Assembly: GCF_937616625.2 (NCBI RefSeq)
Contig: NC_065575.1
Coordinates: 22,306,001 to 22,370,000 of the forward strand
From: Mercurialis annua
Lineage: Eukaryota > Streptophyta > Magnoliopsida > Malpighiales > Euphorbiaceae
Length of the DNA: 64,000 bases
Direction of reading: 5' to 3'
The notes under the pieces are model-generated. The model saw only the letters and a program-made list of their open reading frames with translations. It did not search any database and was not told the DNA's origin. Within the stretch, counting starts at the first letter, position 1. Each line of letters opens with the position of its first letter. A program made the position numbers and the translations under genes. Below are positions 49,925 through 61,611 of this stretch, in pieces.

Positions 49925-52900
49925 GTAAACGTTTGGCTTCAATCGCTAAAAAGGTAAAACGTTTGGATTGATTTCGTAACGTTTTTAAACGTTTGGCTTA
50001 TATTGCTAAAAAGGTGAAACGCTTGGATTTGTTTCGTAACGTTTGTAAACGTTTCGCTTAAATTGCTAAAAATATAAAATTTGGATTTGTTTCATATCGT
50101 TTGTAAACGTTTCGCTTAAATCGGTAAAAAGGGGAAACGTTTGGTTTTGTTTCGTAACGTTTATTAACGTCTGACTTAAATCTCTACAAAGGTGTAATGT
50201 TTGTAAACGTTTTGTTTAAATCGCTATAAATGTGAAACGCTTGGATTTGTTTCATAACGTTTATAAACGTTTGACTTGAATCACTAAAAAGGTGAAACGC
50301 TTGGATTTGTTTCATAACGCTTGTAAACATTTGGCTTAAATGGCTACAAAGGTGAAACGTTTCGATTTGTTTCATAATGTTTCAAAAAGTTTGGCTTAAA
50401 TCGCTAAAAAGGTGAAACGCTTGGATTTTTTTCTTAACGTTTGTAAACGTTTGGCTTAAACCGCTAAAAAGGTGAAATGGTTGGTTTTGTTTCGTAACGT
50501 TTGTAAACGTTTGGCTTAAATCGCTGAAAAAGTGAAACGTTTCAATTTGTTTTGTAACGTTTTAGACATTTTGTTTTGTTTTTTAACGTTTGTAAACGTT
50601 TGGCTTCAATCCCTAAAAGGCGAAACGTTTGGATTTGTTTCGTAACGTTTGTAAATGTTTGGCTTAAATTGCTAAAAAGGGGAAATGTTTGGATTTGTTT
50701 CGTAACGTTTGTAAACGTTTGGCTTAAATCGCTTAAAAGGTGTAACGTTTGGATTTTATTCCTAGCGTTTGTGAACGTTTGTCTTAGATCGCTAAAAGGT
50801 TAAATGTCGTGATTTGTTTCGCAACGTTTGGAAACGTTTGACTTAAATCTCTAAAAAGTTGAAACGTTTGGATTTGTTTCGTAACGTTTGGTTTAAATCG
50901 CTAAAATGGGGAAACGTTTGGATTTGTTTCGTAATGTTTCTAACTGTTTTTAAAAAGCTATAACGTTTGATTTGTTTCGTAACGTTTGTAAACGTTTGGC
51001 TTAAATCTTAAAAAAGGCGAAACGTTTGGATTTGTTTCTAATGGTTCGACTTAAATCGTAAAAAAGGTGAAACATTGGGATTTGTTTTGGAACGTTTGTA
51101 AACGTTTGGCTTAAATTTATAAAAAGGTGAAAACTTTGGATTTGTTTCGTAATGTTTGTAAACGTTTGGCTTTAATTGCTAAAAAGGTGAAATTCTTGGA
51201 TTTGTTTCGTAATGTTTGTAAACATTTGGCTTAAATTGCTAAAAAGGAGAAACGTTTGGATTTGTTTCGTAAAGTTTGTAAACATTTGGCTTAAATTTCT
51301 AAAAAGGTGAAAAGTTTGGATTTGTTTCGTAACGTTTGTAAACGTTTGGCTTAAATTGCTAAAAAGGTGAAATTCTTGGATTTGTTTCGTAATGTTTGTA
51401 AACATTTGGCTTAAATTGCTAAAAAGGAGAAACGTTTGGATTTGTTTCGTAACGTTTGTAAACATTTGGCTTAAATTGCTAAAAAGGTAAAAATGGGGAA
51501 ACATTTGGATTTGTTTCGTAACGTTTATAAATGTTTGGTAAAAAAGGGGAAACGTTTGTATTTGTTTCGTAACGTTTGTAAACGTTTGGCTTAAATTGCT
51601 AAAAAGGTGAAACTATTGGATTTGTTTCGTAATATTTATAAACGTTTGGCTTAAATAGCTAAAAAGGGGAAACATTTGGATTTGTTTCTTAGCATTTGTA
51701 AACGTTTTGTTTATATAGCTAAAAATAGGAAACGTATGCTTTTGTTTCGTAACGTTTGTAAACGTTTGGCTTCAATCGCTAAAAAGGTAAAACGTTTGGA
51801 TTGATTTCGTAACGTTTTTAAACATTTGGCTTCTATTGCTAAACAGGTGAAACGCTTGGATTTGTTTCGTAACGTTTGTAAACGTTTCGCTTAAATTGCT
51901 AAAAATATAAAATTTGGATTTGTTTCTTATCGTTTGTAAACGTTTGGCTTAAATCGGTAAAAAGGGGAAACGTTTGGTTTTGTTTTGTAACGTTTATAAA
52001 CATCTAGCTTAAATTTCTACAAAGGTGTAACGTTTGTAAACGTTTTGCTTAAATCGCTATAAAGGTGAAACGCTTGGATTTGTTTCATAACGTTTATAAA
52101 CGTTTGGCTTGAATCGTTAAAAAGGAGAAACGCTTCGATTTGTTTCGTAATGTTTGTAAACATTTGGCTTAAATGGCTAAAAAGGTGAAACGTTTTGATT
52201 TGTTTCGTAATGTTTGTAAAAGTTTGGCTTAAATCGCTAAAAAGGTGAAACGCTTGGATTTGTTTCTTAACGTCTGAAAACGTTTGGCTTAAATCGCTAA
52301 AAAGGTGAAATTTTTGGTTTTGTTTCGTAACGTTCGTAAACGTTTGGCTTAAATCGCTGAAAAAGTGAAACGTTTCAATTTGTTCTGTAACGTTTCAGAC
52401 ATTTCGTTTTGTTTCTTAACGTTTGTAAACGTTTGGCTTCAATCGCTAAAAGGTGAAACGTTTGGATTTGTTTCGTAACGTTTGTAAATGTTTGGCTTAA
52501 ATCGCTAAAAGGGGAAATGTTTGGATTTGTTTCGTAATGTTTGTAAACGTTTGGCTTAAATCGCTAAAAAGGTGTAACATTTGGATTCTATTCCTAGCGT
52601 TTGTGAACGTTTGTCTTAGATCGCTAAAAAGGTTAAACGTCGTGATTTGTTTCGCAACGTTTGGAAACGTTTGACTTAAATCGCTAAAAAGTTGAAACGT
52701 TTGGATTTGTTTCGTAACGTTTTAAACGTTTGGTTTAAATCGCTAAAATGGGGAAATGTTTGGATTTGTTTCGTAATGTTTGTAGCTGTTTTGCTTAAAT
52801 CGCTGAAAGGTAAAACGTTTAGTTTTGTTTCGTAACGTTTGTAAAAGTTTGGCTTAAATCTTAAAAAAGGCGAAATGTTTGGATTTGTTTCTAATGGTTC

Positions 52901-53590
52901 GGCTTAAATCGTTAAAAAGGTGAAACATTGGGATTTATTTTGTAACGTTTGTAAAAGTTTGGCTTAAATTTATAAAAAGGTGAAAAGTTTGGATTCGTTT
53001 CGTAATGTTTGTAAACGTTTGGCTTAAATTGCTAAAAAGGTGAAATGCTTGGATTTGTTTCGTAATGTTTGTAAACATTTGGCTTAAATTGCTAAAAAGG
53101 AGAAACGTTTAGATTTGTTTCGTAACGTTTGTAAACATTTGGCTTAAATTTCTAAAAAGATGAAAAGTTTGGATTTGTTTCGTAATGTTTGTAGCTGTTT
53201 TGCTTAAATCGCTGAAAAGGTAAAACGTTTAGTTTTGTTTCGTAACGTTTGTAAAAGTTTGGCTTAAATCTTAAAAAAGGCGAAATGTTTGGATTTGTTT
53301 CTAATGGTTCGGCTTAAATCGTTAAAAAGGTGAAACATTGGGATTTGTTTTGTAACGTTTGTAAAAGTTTGGCTTAAATTTATAAAAAGGTGAAAAGTTT
53401 GGATTCGTTTCGTAATGTTTGTAAACGTTTGGCTTAAATTGCTAAAAAGGTGAAATGCTTGGATTTGTTTCGTAATGTTTGTAAACATTTGGCTTAAATT
53501 GCTAAAAAGGAGAAACGTTTGGATTTGTTTCGTAACGTTTGTAAACATTTGGCTTAAATTTCTAAAAAGATGAAAAGTTTGGATTTGTTT
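49925..53590 (+). repeat. Tandem duplication with 1.83-kb offset
   Basis: Rare variants recur 1833 bp apart: the GGCTTCAATCGC unit followed by GGATTGATTTCG at 49935 and 51768, and GTCGTGATTTGTTTCGCAACG at 50806 and 52639. Order is kept between them, so about 1.8 kb has been duplicated in tandem. The exact end is blurred by a further duplication near 52.75-53.57 kb. Confidence 0.75.
52755..53575 (+). repeat. Local duplication with 409-bp offset
   Basis: GTAGCTGTTTTGCTTAAATC occurs at 52782 and at 53191, followed in each case by the same series of variant monomers, including the short unit with CTAATGGTTCGGCTTAAATC. 409 is not a multiple of 60 because the block contains truncated monomers. Confidence 0.8.
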
Positions 53591-54798
53591 CGTAACGTTT
53601 GAAAACGTTTGGCTTAAATTGCTAAAAAGGAGAAACATTTGGATTTGTTTCGTAACGTTTGTAAACGTTTGGCTTAAATTGCTAAAAAGGAGAAACGTTT
53701 TGATTTGTTTCGTAACGTTTGTAAACATTTGGCTTAAATTGCTAAAAAGGTAAAAATGGGGAAACATTTGGATTTATTTCTTAACGTTTATAAACGTTTG
53801 GCTAAAAAGGGGAAATGTTTGGATTTGTTTCGTAACGTTTGTAAACGTTTTGCTTATATTGCTATAAAGTGAAACGCTTGGATTTGTTTCGTAATGTTTG
53901 TAAGCATTTGGCTGAAATTGCTAAAAAGGTGAAACATTTGGATTTGTTTCATAAATTTGTTACGTAACGTTTTAAACGTTTGGCTTAAATCGCTAAAGTG
54001 GGTAAACGTTTTGATTTGTTTCGTAACGTTTGTAAACGTTTGGCTGAAATTTCTAAAAAGGTGAAACGTTTAGATTTGTTTCATAACATTTGTAAACGTT
54101 TAGCTTAAATCTATAAAAATGTGAAACGTTTGGATTTGTTTTGTAGTGTTTGTAAATGTTTGGCTTAGATTGCTAAACCGGTTAAACGCTTGGATTTGCT
54201 TCGTAACATTTGTAAACGTTTGGCTTAAATTGATATAAAGGGGAAATGTTTAGATTTGTTTTTTTAACGTTTGTAAACATTTGGCTTAAATCGCTAAATA
54301 GGATAAATGTTTGGATTTGTTTCGTAACGTTTGTAAACGTTTGGCTTAAATTGCTAAAAAGGTGAAACGCTTGGATTTGTTTCGTAACGTTTGTAATCGT
54401 TTGGCTTAAATTGCTAAAAAGGTGAAACGTTTGGATTTGTTTCGTAACGTTTATAAATGTTTGGCTTAAATCGCTAAAATGGGGAAACATGTAATATCCC
54501 GTATTTTTCCGTCATGGTTTCGTTGTGTTTCCGACATAGTTTTGGATTGTTAATGGTGGACTTAGCAAGTGTGACACTTTGTTTGGGGTTTGAGTTGTAT
54601 CTTATGTGTCGCATATGTCGTGTGAGTTTACTATGGCGATTTGTTTTGTATTCGGTTTATAATCGATGATGTATTCGTATACCTTCTGAATCTGACATGT
54701 TTTGAGAAAACATGCATATCTCCCAATTTAACCGTCGGATCGGGCTCATTTTCGGATATGCTGTGCCTGAGAGAAAGTTGACCGTTGGATCTGTTTTT

Positions 54799-54986
54799 GA
54801 GGCGCGTTGGAGGGCGCGATGGGGTCATCGTGCCTCGCAACGCGCCCCATGCATTTTAGCCTTGTGTAGGGAGGCACGTTGGGTCCAACGCGCCTCGCAA
54901 CGTGCCTCATGCAGAATTTCGTTTTCTTTGAGGATTGAGGCACGATGGGTCCAACGCGCCTCGCAACGCGCCTCCCATCGTGCCCC
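54799..54986. promoter_or_regulatory. GC-rich inverted-repeat cluster in U3 (5' LTR)
   Basis: Repeated GAGGCRCGTTGG and CCAACGCGCCTC blocks form hairpins. One spans 54871-54896 (GAGGCACGTTGG and CCAACGCGCCTC with a 2-bp centre). Another has 11-bp perfect arms, GGCACGATGGG (54939-54949) and CCCATCGTGCC (54974-54984). It occupies the place just upstream of the TATA box that the TCTCGTACGAGA palindromes occupy in the other LTRs. Confidence 0.65.
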
Positions 54987-55009
54987 TCTGTCTGAATTTT
55001 TGTTTTGTC

Positions 55010-55017
55010 TATAAATA
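55010..55017 (+). promoter_or_regulatory. LTR TATA box
   Basis: TATAAATA within GTCTATAAATAGACC, an excellent plant TATA box, directly downstream of the GC-rich inverted-repeat cluster. Transcription would be expected to start about 30 bp downstream, defining the U3/R boundary near 55045. The start site itself is inferred. Confidence 0.7.
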
Positions 55018-56703
55018 GACCCCTAATATGATCTAAAACTTTTCCCACTTCATTTTATAAACCCTAGCCGACCCATTGACATTACAACACTCTGATTTGA
55101 TAGTTTGTACATCAATTCCTTTGTTTGTTGGACTCCGGTAAGTGATCCGCATACCCTATCCTTAGTATGTTCACATTTCCTTTGTTCAATTCGTTTTAGG
55201 GCTTATGTATCCATGTTTTCCATTGTTGTGTGAGGTCTTAAGCATACCAATTCTGATTCGCCTCGTTCTTGGATCCATGTGATGTTTTATCCGCTTATCT
55301 TCGTCGGTAAGTGCCGAATCTTGTGTTTTAAGGTTAAACCTATACCTTGGGTGTTGTGATGATTTGGTTTACTGTTTTGGCATGCTTAGAACCGATTATG
55401 TATAGTTAGCTTTGGTTTAGAGTGTTTGTATTGGATTTTACCTTGGGTATTATGAATTGAATTGCTAGGTTAAGTGCTAGCTTGCTTGGTATGATTATTT
55501 CATTGCTTACCTACTGTTTGAATGTGTTGATAGTGGCTGGAAATACATGTTAGGGCTGTTTGTAATGTCTTTGGCATGATGATATTGTTCAAGATTGTTG
55601 CCCATCGATTCTTGATGGTTTGTACACGAGTTATGTTATGTATGCCATAGTTATTCGATTGATATATGGTTTGATTGTTGGTTCATTATGAGTAAATGAT
55701 TTAAATGTGTTATGCAATCCTTATTGGATTCATTTAAGTGTTATAGCATGCTTGTAATGTTGTTGGCTTGTTTAGCCAAATTTTTGATAAGTGTTAGCAT
55801 CGTTTAAATTTGGAAATAATATTCTTTTTGATGTTAATCGGATTGGTTTTTATAATTTCAATCTGAATACGATTTTTATTTTAAAATCTTTAATCACATA
55901 ATTACTTGGGTAATTATGGGTTTTGAAAAATATTGGCTTGATGTGCCATTTTGGATAAAGTTACGTTTTGGCATAAAACGTTTTCTTAAACTTTATTGTG
56001 GTTAAGTTTTTGTTAGTAACTAATGGTTACTTTTGTTTAAAGATATTGGGTTCCGCTTTCAATTATAATTTATTATTTTATCAAATCATTATTCTTGGGA
56101 TTATAAACTATGGTTTATATTTTGATAAAATGATTGGGTCGGGTTAGACTTGGGTCACCTGACATGTGAGGTTAGCTTGGTAGTTATCAGTAACTCGGCT
56201 AACCCACTATTTGGAGATTACTTGGTTCATTATTTAACAATTGTTTTAAAAAGTATTTTATGAAATGGATTTTAAAGCGGGAACTCAATAGACTTGACTT
56301 GTGTGGTTTATTAATTAATTGAGTATTGTGTTTACTCTGGTTGGTTTTACCTTGACTTGTTGTTTGTGCTAGTCCTATGTGGTGTCTAGTACTCTCTAGA
56401 GTTAGAGTTCGTTTTAATAATTATTTATTTGTATTTAGACTCGTCGACTGTTCGTGCTTTTGAGGCGAACCGAGTCTAGGTTGCTTGCCAGGAGTTTTCA
56501 CGTGGATTAGCAAGCAGTGAGTTTGTACTTACTATTTACCGCTTTATTAAGTAAATTGTTATTTTAATATATAAATATATACTGTACGTATATTGCGGAC
56601 TGTTTTTATATTATGATTCTTAGTTGGAACATGCTACCTAATGGGCATCATTAGGACTGCGTGCGCACCGGTACTGATCTAGATAAGGTATGTGAAATGT
56701 GGT

Positions 56704-56828
56704 GGTAACTCGGTGTGAGCATAGCTCTCGGGACCAGTAGAGTAACTCGGTGTAGCTCAGCTCTCGGGACTCTGGTTATGAATTAAGAGTGGTCGGTGGT
56801 AACTCGGTGTAGCTCAGCTCTCGGGACC
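56704..56828 (+). repeat. Threefold motif in the non-coding element's LTR
   Basis: Three copies of GTAACTCGGTGTAGCTCAGC followed by TCTCGGGAC (the first has GTGAGCATAGC). It is conserved in every LTR in the window that includes this part. Confidence 0.7.
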
Positions 56829-57429
56829 AGACCTGTTGGATTATGTTTATTATTTAGAATTGTGGATTAGGGTTCCAACTATTATTCGTAATATCGTATT
56901 TAAATGTTTTAAACGGTTTTAAAGGTTTTCCACTTAATAAATGTAGATAGTGGTATAAACTCATCTCAGTATATCTGACCCCGTTGTTTTCCCAATTTTC
57001 CCCAGGGTTATGATCTGAGAGAGTCTGGTGATCTCCGCATTTACTTTTCCTCGGAGGTTCCTTTTATTTTAATAAACTGTAAAACTGTTTTATTCTTAGA
57101 CCGCAGTAGTTGACTAGACATCTTTATTATTATTACAGTTGTTTGTCGGATTGGTCTGACTAGTTATATTGCTCTGGCATGATATATAATTATTTTGGAT
57201 TATTTATGTTATGCCTATTTTTAGACTCAGAAGTGGATAAGCTTGTTATATTAATTATTGAATATTATAACTGCTAGATTTAGGCTGAAGTCTCGGTTGC
57301 CCCCGAGCATTGGTTTCTGCAGGTTTAATTAATTTGTATGTTATAAGAAAGGCTAGCTACGGGTGTTGGTACTACATTACCCATGCCCTAGCGCCGGTCA
57401 CGATTCATGAAAATGGGTCGTGACAAACT

Positions 57430-57441
57430 TGGTATCAGAGC
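57430..57441 (+). promoter_or_regulatory. Primer binding site, non-coding element
   Basis: TGGTATCAGAGC, complementary to the 3' end of initiator tRNA-Met, 4 bp (AACT) after the LTR end TGACA. Identical to the PBS of the coding element. Confidence 0.93.
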
Positions 57442-57770
57442 TTTGGTTTCAAACCAAGGCCATTTGCTTGCTATGTGTTTACTCTGTTAAGTATGGTTGT
57501 GTCTTAGGAACTACTGCGGAAGTAGGATTCGTGTCTTGTCTTTTAAAACGTCATCTTTTGTTTTCAAACTTTCAGCCTACATCCTATAGGTGATGTCTGT
57601 CAGTCTCTATTTAGTATTGATGCTATGATTGATAATTTAGTTCACTTGGATGTTACTTGCTGTGTTTTTTCATGTTTATGTTACTTCACTTGGGTGATTA
57701 TTATTGCTTTCGATTTCTCGGGAAATCTTAGGTTGGTAAATTTTTCTAAAACTCATACTTGGGTATGATG
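57442..57770 (+). other. Leader shared with the coding element
   Basis: Blocks such as GCTTGCTATGTGTTTACTCT, GTGTCTTAGGAACTACTGCG and ACTTGGGTATGATG match the leader at 43794-44117 (minus strand) in the same order. Similarity stops near 57770, about where Gag would begin in the coding element. Retention of this part fits a role in packaging by a helper element's Gag; that role is inferred. Confidence 0.75.
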
Positions 57771-60700
57771 TTGTTTGACAAACCTTGGTGTTTGTGCCTG
57801 ATACAATTTTGAGTATATGGTATGGTTACAACTATTTTTACATGATGCGTTGAATTGCCTTTTCCATATTTTTAAAGTACATCTTGGCTTTGGCCTCGAT
57901 TGTTGATTTTAAATGTGATCGTATGTTGGACGTTAGCCTTGTTTTTCCGTTAAAGAGATTTTGGGTTAAATTTTAAAATGTGTTTTGGTAGTCATACATT
58001 GTTTGACCACATGTTGTTTTAAAATTTTCATGAGAATATTTGTTTATTCTGATTTGTGCTTCGACACAGAATCATAAGAGAAGTTTGGTTTTAAATTCAA
58101 AAAAAAAAAAAAGTTTGAATTTTTGGTTGAGTTACCAGTAAAAAGATTTTTTTTTTTTTTTGTATTTTGAAATATTATGTTTGGCTTGGTGTTAACAAGC
58201 GATGATTATAAAAACATATTTTATGAGATGAGCCATCATTTTAAGAATTTAAATTGAAGTTATTTTATCATGATGTAGTATGTCATCTTTTTAAATTTTT
58301 GGGATTTACGTAATAGATGTTTGAAATCAAAGATTTCTCACTTGAGTTTTAAATTACCGTTTAGCGGTCGGATTAAGTTGAGCTCTCAATTTTTAAAGGA
58401 TGAAAATTTTATTCACATATTGTTTTACAGATTTATAAATGTTTTGATTATGTTTTATAAACAGTTGTATTGGGTTCGACTTGGGTCACCCAACTTTAGG
58501 AGTTGAGCTTGGTAGTTGAAATGACTCGATTAGCTCGATGAATTTATGGTTCGAGATACTTGGGTATCCGTTTTAAAGCAATTGATTAATAAGAAGAGAC
58601 TTTTACAGAAAGTGATTTTGTTTTAATCGTGGGGATCAACAAAATTTGGAAGTTTTTGTATTTGACTTTTAAATTTCAAAATAAAATTTGTAGCGTATTT
58701 CCTAAAGGATGATATTATTGCAAGATGATTTCGATACAAAGATTCAAGCTTGTTGTAGCATGTTTTAATAATTGTCTTTAAGAATGATTGAGTTGTTTTG
58801 TTGAATGGCATGCTTGCATGACTTATAATTTACAAATTTGGTATCCCTTAGAAATAATTTGCGTTGTATAAATCGCTTGCCTGTTGGGCTAAGTTGATTG
58901 TTTTTGTTTTGTCTCTTCGTGCGGAGTAGCGCGTGAAATGACTTAATCACGTGGTTATGATTGGCTTACCTCGATGTATAGTTTGACCTTTGTGTAAGAC
59001 CTTCCTTTAGACCTTGTTCCTTTGTTCGGTTTAGGATTGCGCGGAGTTTTGCTGTTTGTGTCGTGGATCGAAACCTTTGGGTTGGATATCGAGGAAGACG
59101 AGGGAAGTATTCTCTTGGAATGGTTGATGGTTTTTGATAATCCTGAAAAGGATATAGGAAAATTCTGGCCGAGAACATAGAGCGGTGTATTAATACACTA
59201 ATATTTTCATCAAGTTAATGATGCGATGCGGGAGCTGGCGGTAGGTTTCGTAGGAATGTATGTGATGTGTTATTTTCATTGAGTATAAGTTTCAGTTGGG
59301 TTGAAGTTAGTTGGATACTTTTACCGAAGAGTTTTAACAAAATCATTAGGTTGAGTTGTTTTATAACATCGAATGTCGGTAGATTACAAGTATGGAGTTT
59401 GAGAAATATTTAAAGGTTATTGAGTACACATCTCACAGAGTGTAAAGTCTAGCAAATGTTTTGTTGTGAAATAAATTTCAAAGGTTGATTTGTTTAAATA
59501 TTTGAAATATTTTCAACACGTAATTGTGCCCAGACATATCATGAACATGCATTTTGAATGCCACGAATAGGTTTGCATTGAACACTGAGTATGTTCACTA
59601 AATAAAAGATAAATTAATAATTGATACATGCATAATAGTACATGCATCACGTGCATAGTAATAATTAGGGTTGGATGCAACTCTTTGGGGATGAGAGATG
59701 TCATCACCCTGGCGCACAATTATGTAAAATGGATTTTTCGATAAAGTGTTTTGAGAAATATGTTTTTAAACAAACTCGCGAGTCCCTTTGGGGTAAATGT
59801 ATTTATAAAGTTGTGGAATTTCAAATGATTTTGAAACTGTTACCGAAAGGTAGCTAGACAAATACTCTGTGATGATGATGATGGCTGTTGGACGTTTATG
59901 TTGAGAGTGATTGGTCTGTAGTATCAGAATCTTGTGGTTATGAGTAAGAGTAATTTTGAGACTGCATTCGAGATTTAGTTATACCAAGTGCAGTGTATGG
60001 TTCAATTAGAATAGAAAACTTTCGTAATAATTTCCAATTTGTGATTTGAGGATTTGTGGATTAAGGATGTTGGTTGTGCTCATGTGTGTGTATACACTAC
60101 GTTTTTAAAAGAAACTCTATCTTTTCAGATTTGAATTGTCCAAGTATTTTAGTGTATTGATACAAAGGTGTTTCACAAACAAGAGATTTGCATTGCTAAA
60201 TTTATCCTTCTGTGGAAAGGAAGATATTTTTGTCCAATTTGATTCAAAAGGAATAATGAATTTTTCGGTTGAACGATTCTTCAAATATGTTTGAGGATTT
60301 TTTTTTTTTTAAAGCGACTTAAATTTTGGATGTTTGAAACATCAATGTGTATTTTTAATACGGAGGATTTTGCCACTTTTGGCCTTCAAGTATAAACTAT
60401 TTAAAAAGTTTTTAACAAGTTGAATTAAAGAGAACATAAATTTTGTCAATTGAACTGTTTTATAGATTTGCAAATGTATTGGAGAGTAAGAAGAAATTTT
60501 GGATTTAAATGTGGAGGTTTTGAAAATTTTCAAAGGTTTGCAAAACCGATGGTTTTTCAACGGTAAAGGTATTTCAATTTCGAATGAAAAAGGAGGTGTA
60601 AGACGTAGAGTCTTTCAAACAAAGTGGAAATTTTTTTTTTGTATTTAAATATTTCGTATTAACAGATTTTATACCCTCAGGGGTTGGTATTGAGCATAGC

Positions 60701-61560
60701 TAACAATCCGGTCGTGGTGATTTGATCGTGGTGATCGTTCGTTGTATACGTGGCAATAGTTAATTGATGGAAAAATTTGGTGGACTTAATTTGGATATAT
60801 GAGTTGGCTAATTCGAGAATCGGGAATCGCGGTTAAAAGTTTTCAACAACCATTAGTTGATTGATGGTTGAAATGTTTAAATATCGTTCGGGTAAGTGGT
60901 TGAACCCATGGTGTGGGCGATAAAAATTTTGAGTTGTGAGATTCAGTCGATGTCCAGTTTAGTTGTGGCGTGATGTTGTGAATGATTGGAAGAATCATTA
61001 TGATTGATTTTGTGTATCAAAGATCTAGAGATTTTTGTGTGAAGAGAGAAGTTCGCTTTCTTTGAATTACGATATTTTTATGTTTTATGATTCACAAGAT
61101 AATGGTATTATCGAGTTGGTACTAATCGTTAGGATTAGATTATTATTAATGTTTATTATGGAACCAAAATATTATCTGAGTTTATTGGGTTTTGTTATCA
61201 ATAATTTTAATGTAGAGATGCTATAAGTGGAAGTAAGTAAGTGTTTTAGAACGATAGATTTTATCAGCTATGTTTGCAGTATCCTTGTTTTGTTTGAGGC
61301 AAAAGAATTTGGAATTATAGAACTATAGTCGAGCTAAGGGCATGATCTTTATTTTGATGATTGAGGATTTTATAATTTTTAATATGCGAGATGGTTTTGG
61401 AAGCCACTCCGGTAAAGTGTATTTGTGACTATCAGCTATGAAATTTTGGATTATTTAATTGTGTTGATCGATTTAAACTTTAGAACAACGAGTTATCGGA
61501 ATCAGAAAAATTTACGCATTTGTGTGTCGTAACGGTTATAGTGCGAATTAGTTCAGTTTG
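57771..61560 (+). other. AT-rich non-coding interior of the LARD-like element
   Basis: About 3.8 kb in which I recognise no protein. It has homopolymer runs (poly-A near 58098, poly-T near 58149 and 60300). A stretch at about 58350-58620 resembles a diverged LTR portion: GACTTGGGTCACC, GAGCTTGGTAGTTG and TTTTAAAGC occur in the same order as at 56150-56280. Open frames here are short (60-72 aa), unrelated to known families as far as I can tell, and probably fortuitous. Confidence 0.65.
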
Positions 61561-61611
61561 AAATTCGAGGTCGAATTTTTCATAGGTTGGGGAGAATGTA
61601 ATACCCCATAT
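61561..61611 (+). repeat. Internal copy of the pre-PPT, PPT and LTR-start module
   Basis: AAATTCGAGGTCGAATTT, then GGTTGGGGAGAATGTAATAC at 61585-61604. This mimics an element's 3' end joined to an LTR start (TGTAATACCCC at 61597), but only a short, diverged LTR-like stretch follows. The functional version of the module is 529 bp further on. It looks like the relic of an earlier 3' end. Confidence 0.7.

Larger units (their letters stand above)
47053..54489 (+). repeat. 60-bp satellite array, block 3
   Basis: Starts with GTTTC, the right target duplication of solo LTR 2. Up to about 49385 it matches 20315-22645; beyond that it is single-copy relative to the rest of the window but has its own internal duplications. 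Variants rare elsewhere are frequent here, such as GTCGTGATTTGTTTCGCAACG and the partial unit TTTCTAATGGTTCGGCTT. The right edge, GGGGAAACA, abuts the plus-strand LTR at 54490. The longest satellite frame (167 codons, minus strand, 53264-53767) lies here and is not a gene. Confidence 0.93.
54490..57425 (+). repeat. 5' LTR of the non-coding element
   Basis: 2936 bp, TGTAATATCCCG to GGGTCGTGACA. The PBS-side half is clearly related to the other LTRs (threefold motif, CTAGTACTCTCTAGAGTTAG, AGCAAGCAGTGAGTTTGTAC). The U3-side first ~500 bp is different and carries GC-rich GAGGCGCGTTGG-type repeats instead of the TCTCGTACGAGA palindromes. This suggests U3 exchange within the family. Confidence 0.92.

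Noticed and set aside
1..54489. Telomeric or interstitial telomeric repeat
   Set aside because: No TTTAGGG-type tandem repeat; the monomer is 60 bp and unrelated.
1..54489. Functional centromere
   Set aside because: Tandem satellite plus chromovirus insertions is compatible with a pericentromere, but nothing in the sequence shows CENH3 occupancy, and I saw no convincing CENP-B box.
54631..55048. Overlapping ~70-100 aa frames in the LTR of the non-coding element, repeated at 62267-62696
   Set aside because: They come from the GC-rich inverted repeats of U3, occur on both strands and change length with the 12-bp expansion.
57771..61560. Host gene or degraded gag-pol inside the LARD-like element
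   Set aside because: No frame longer than about 72 aa, and no zinc knuckle, protease, RT, RNase H or integrase motif seen in any frame.
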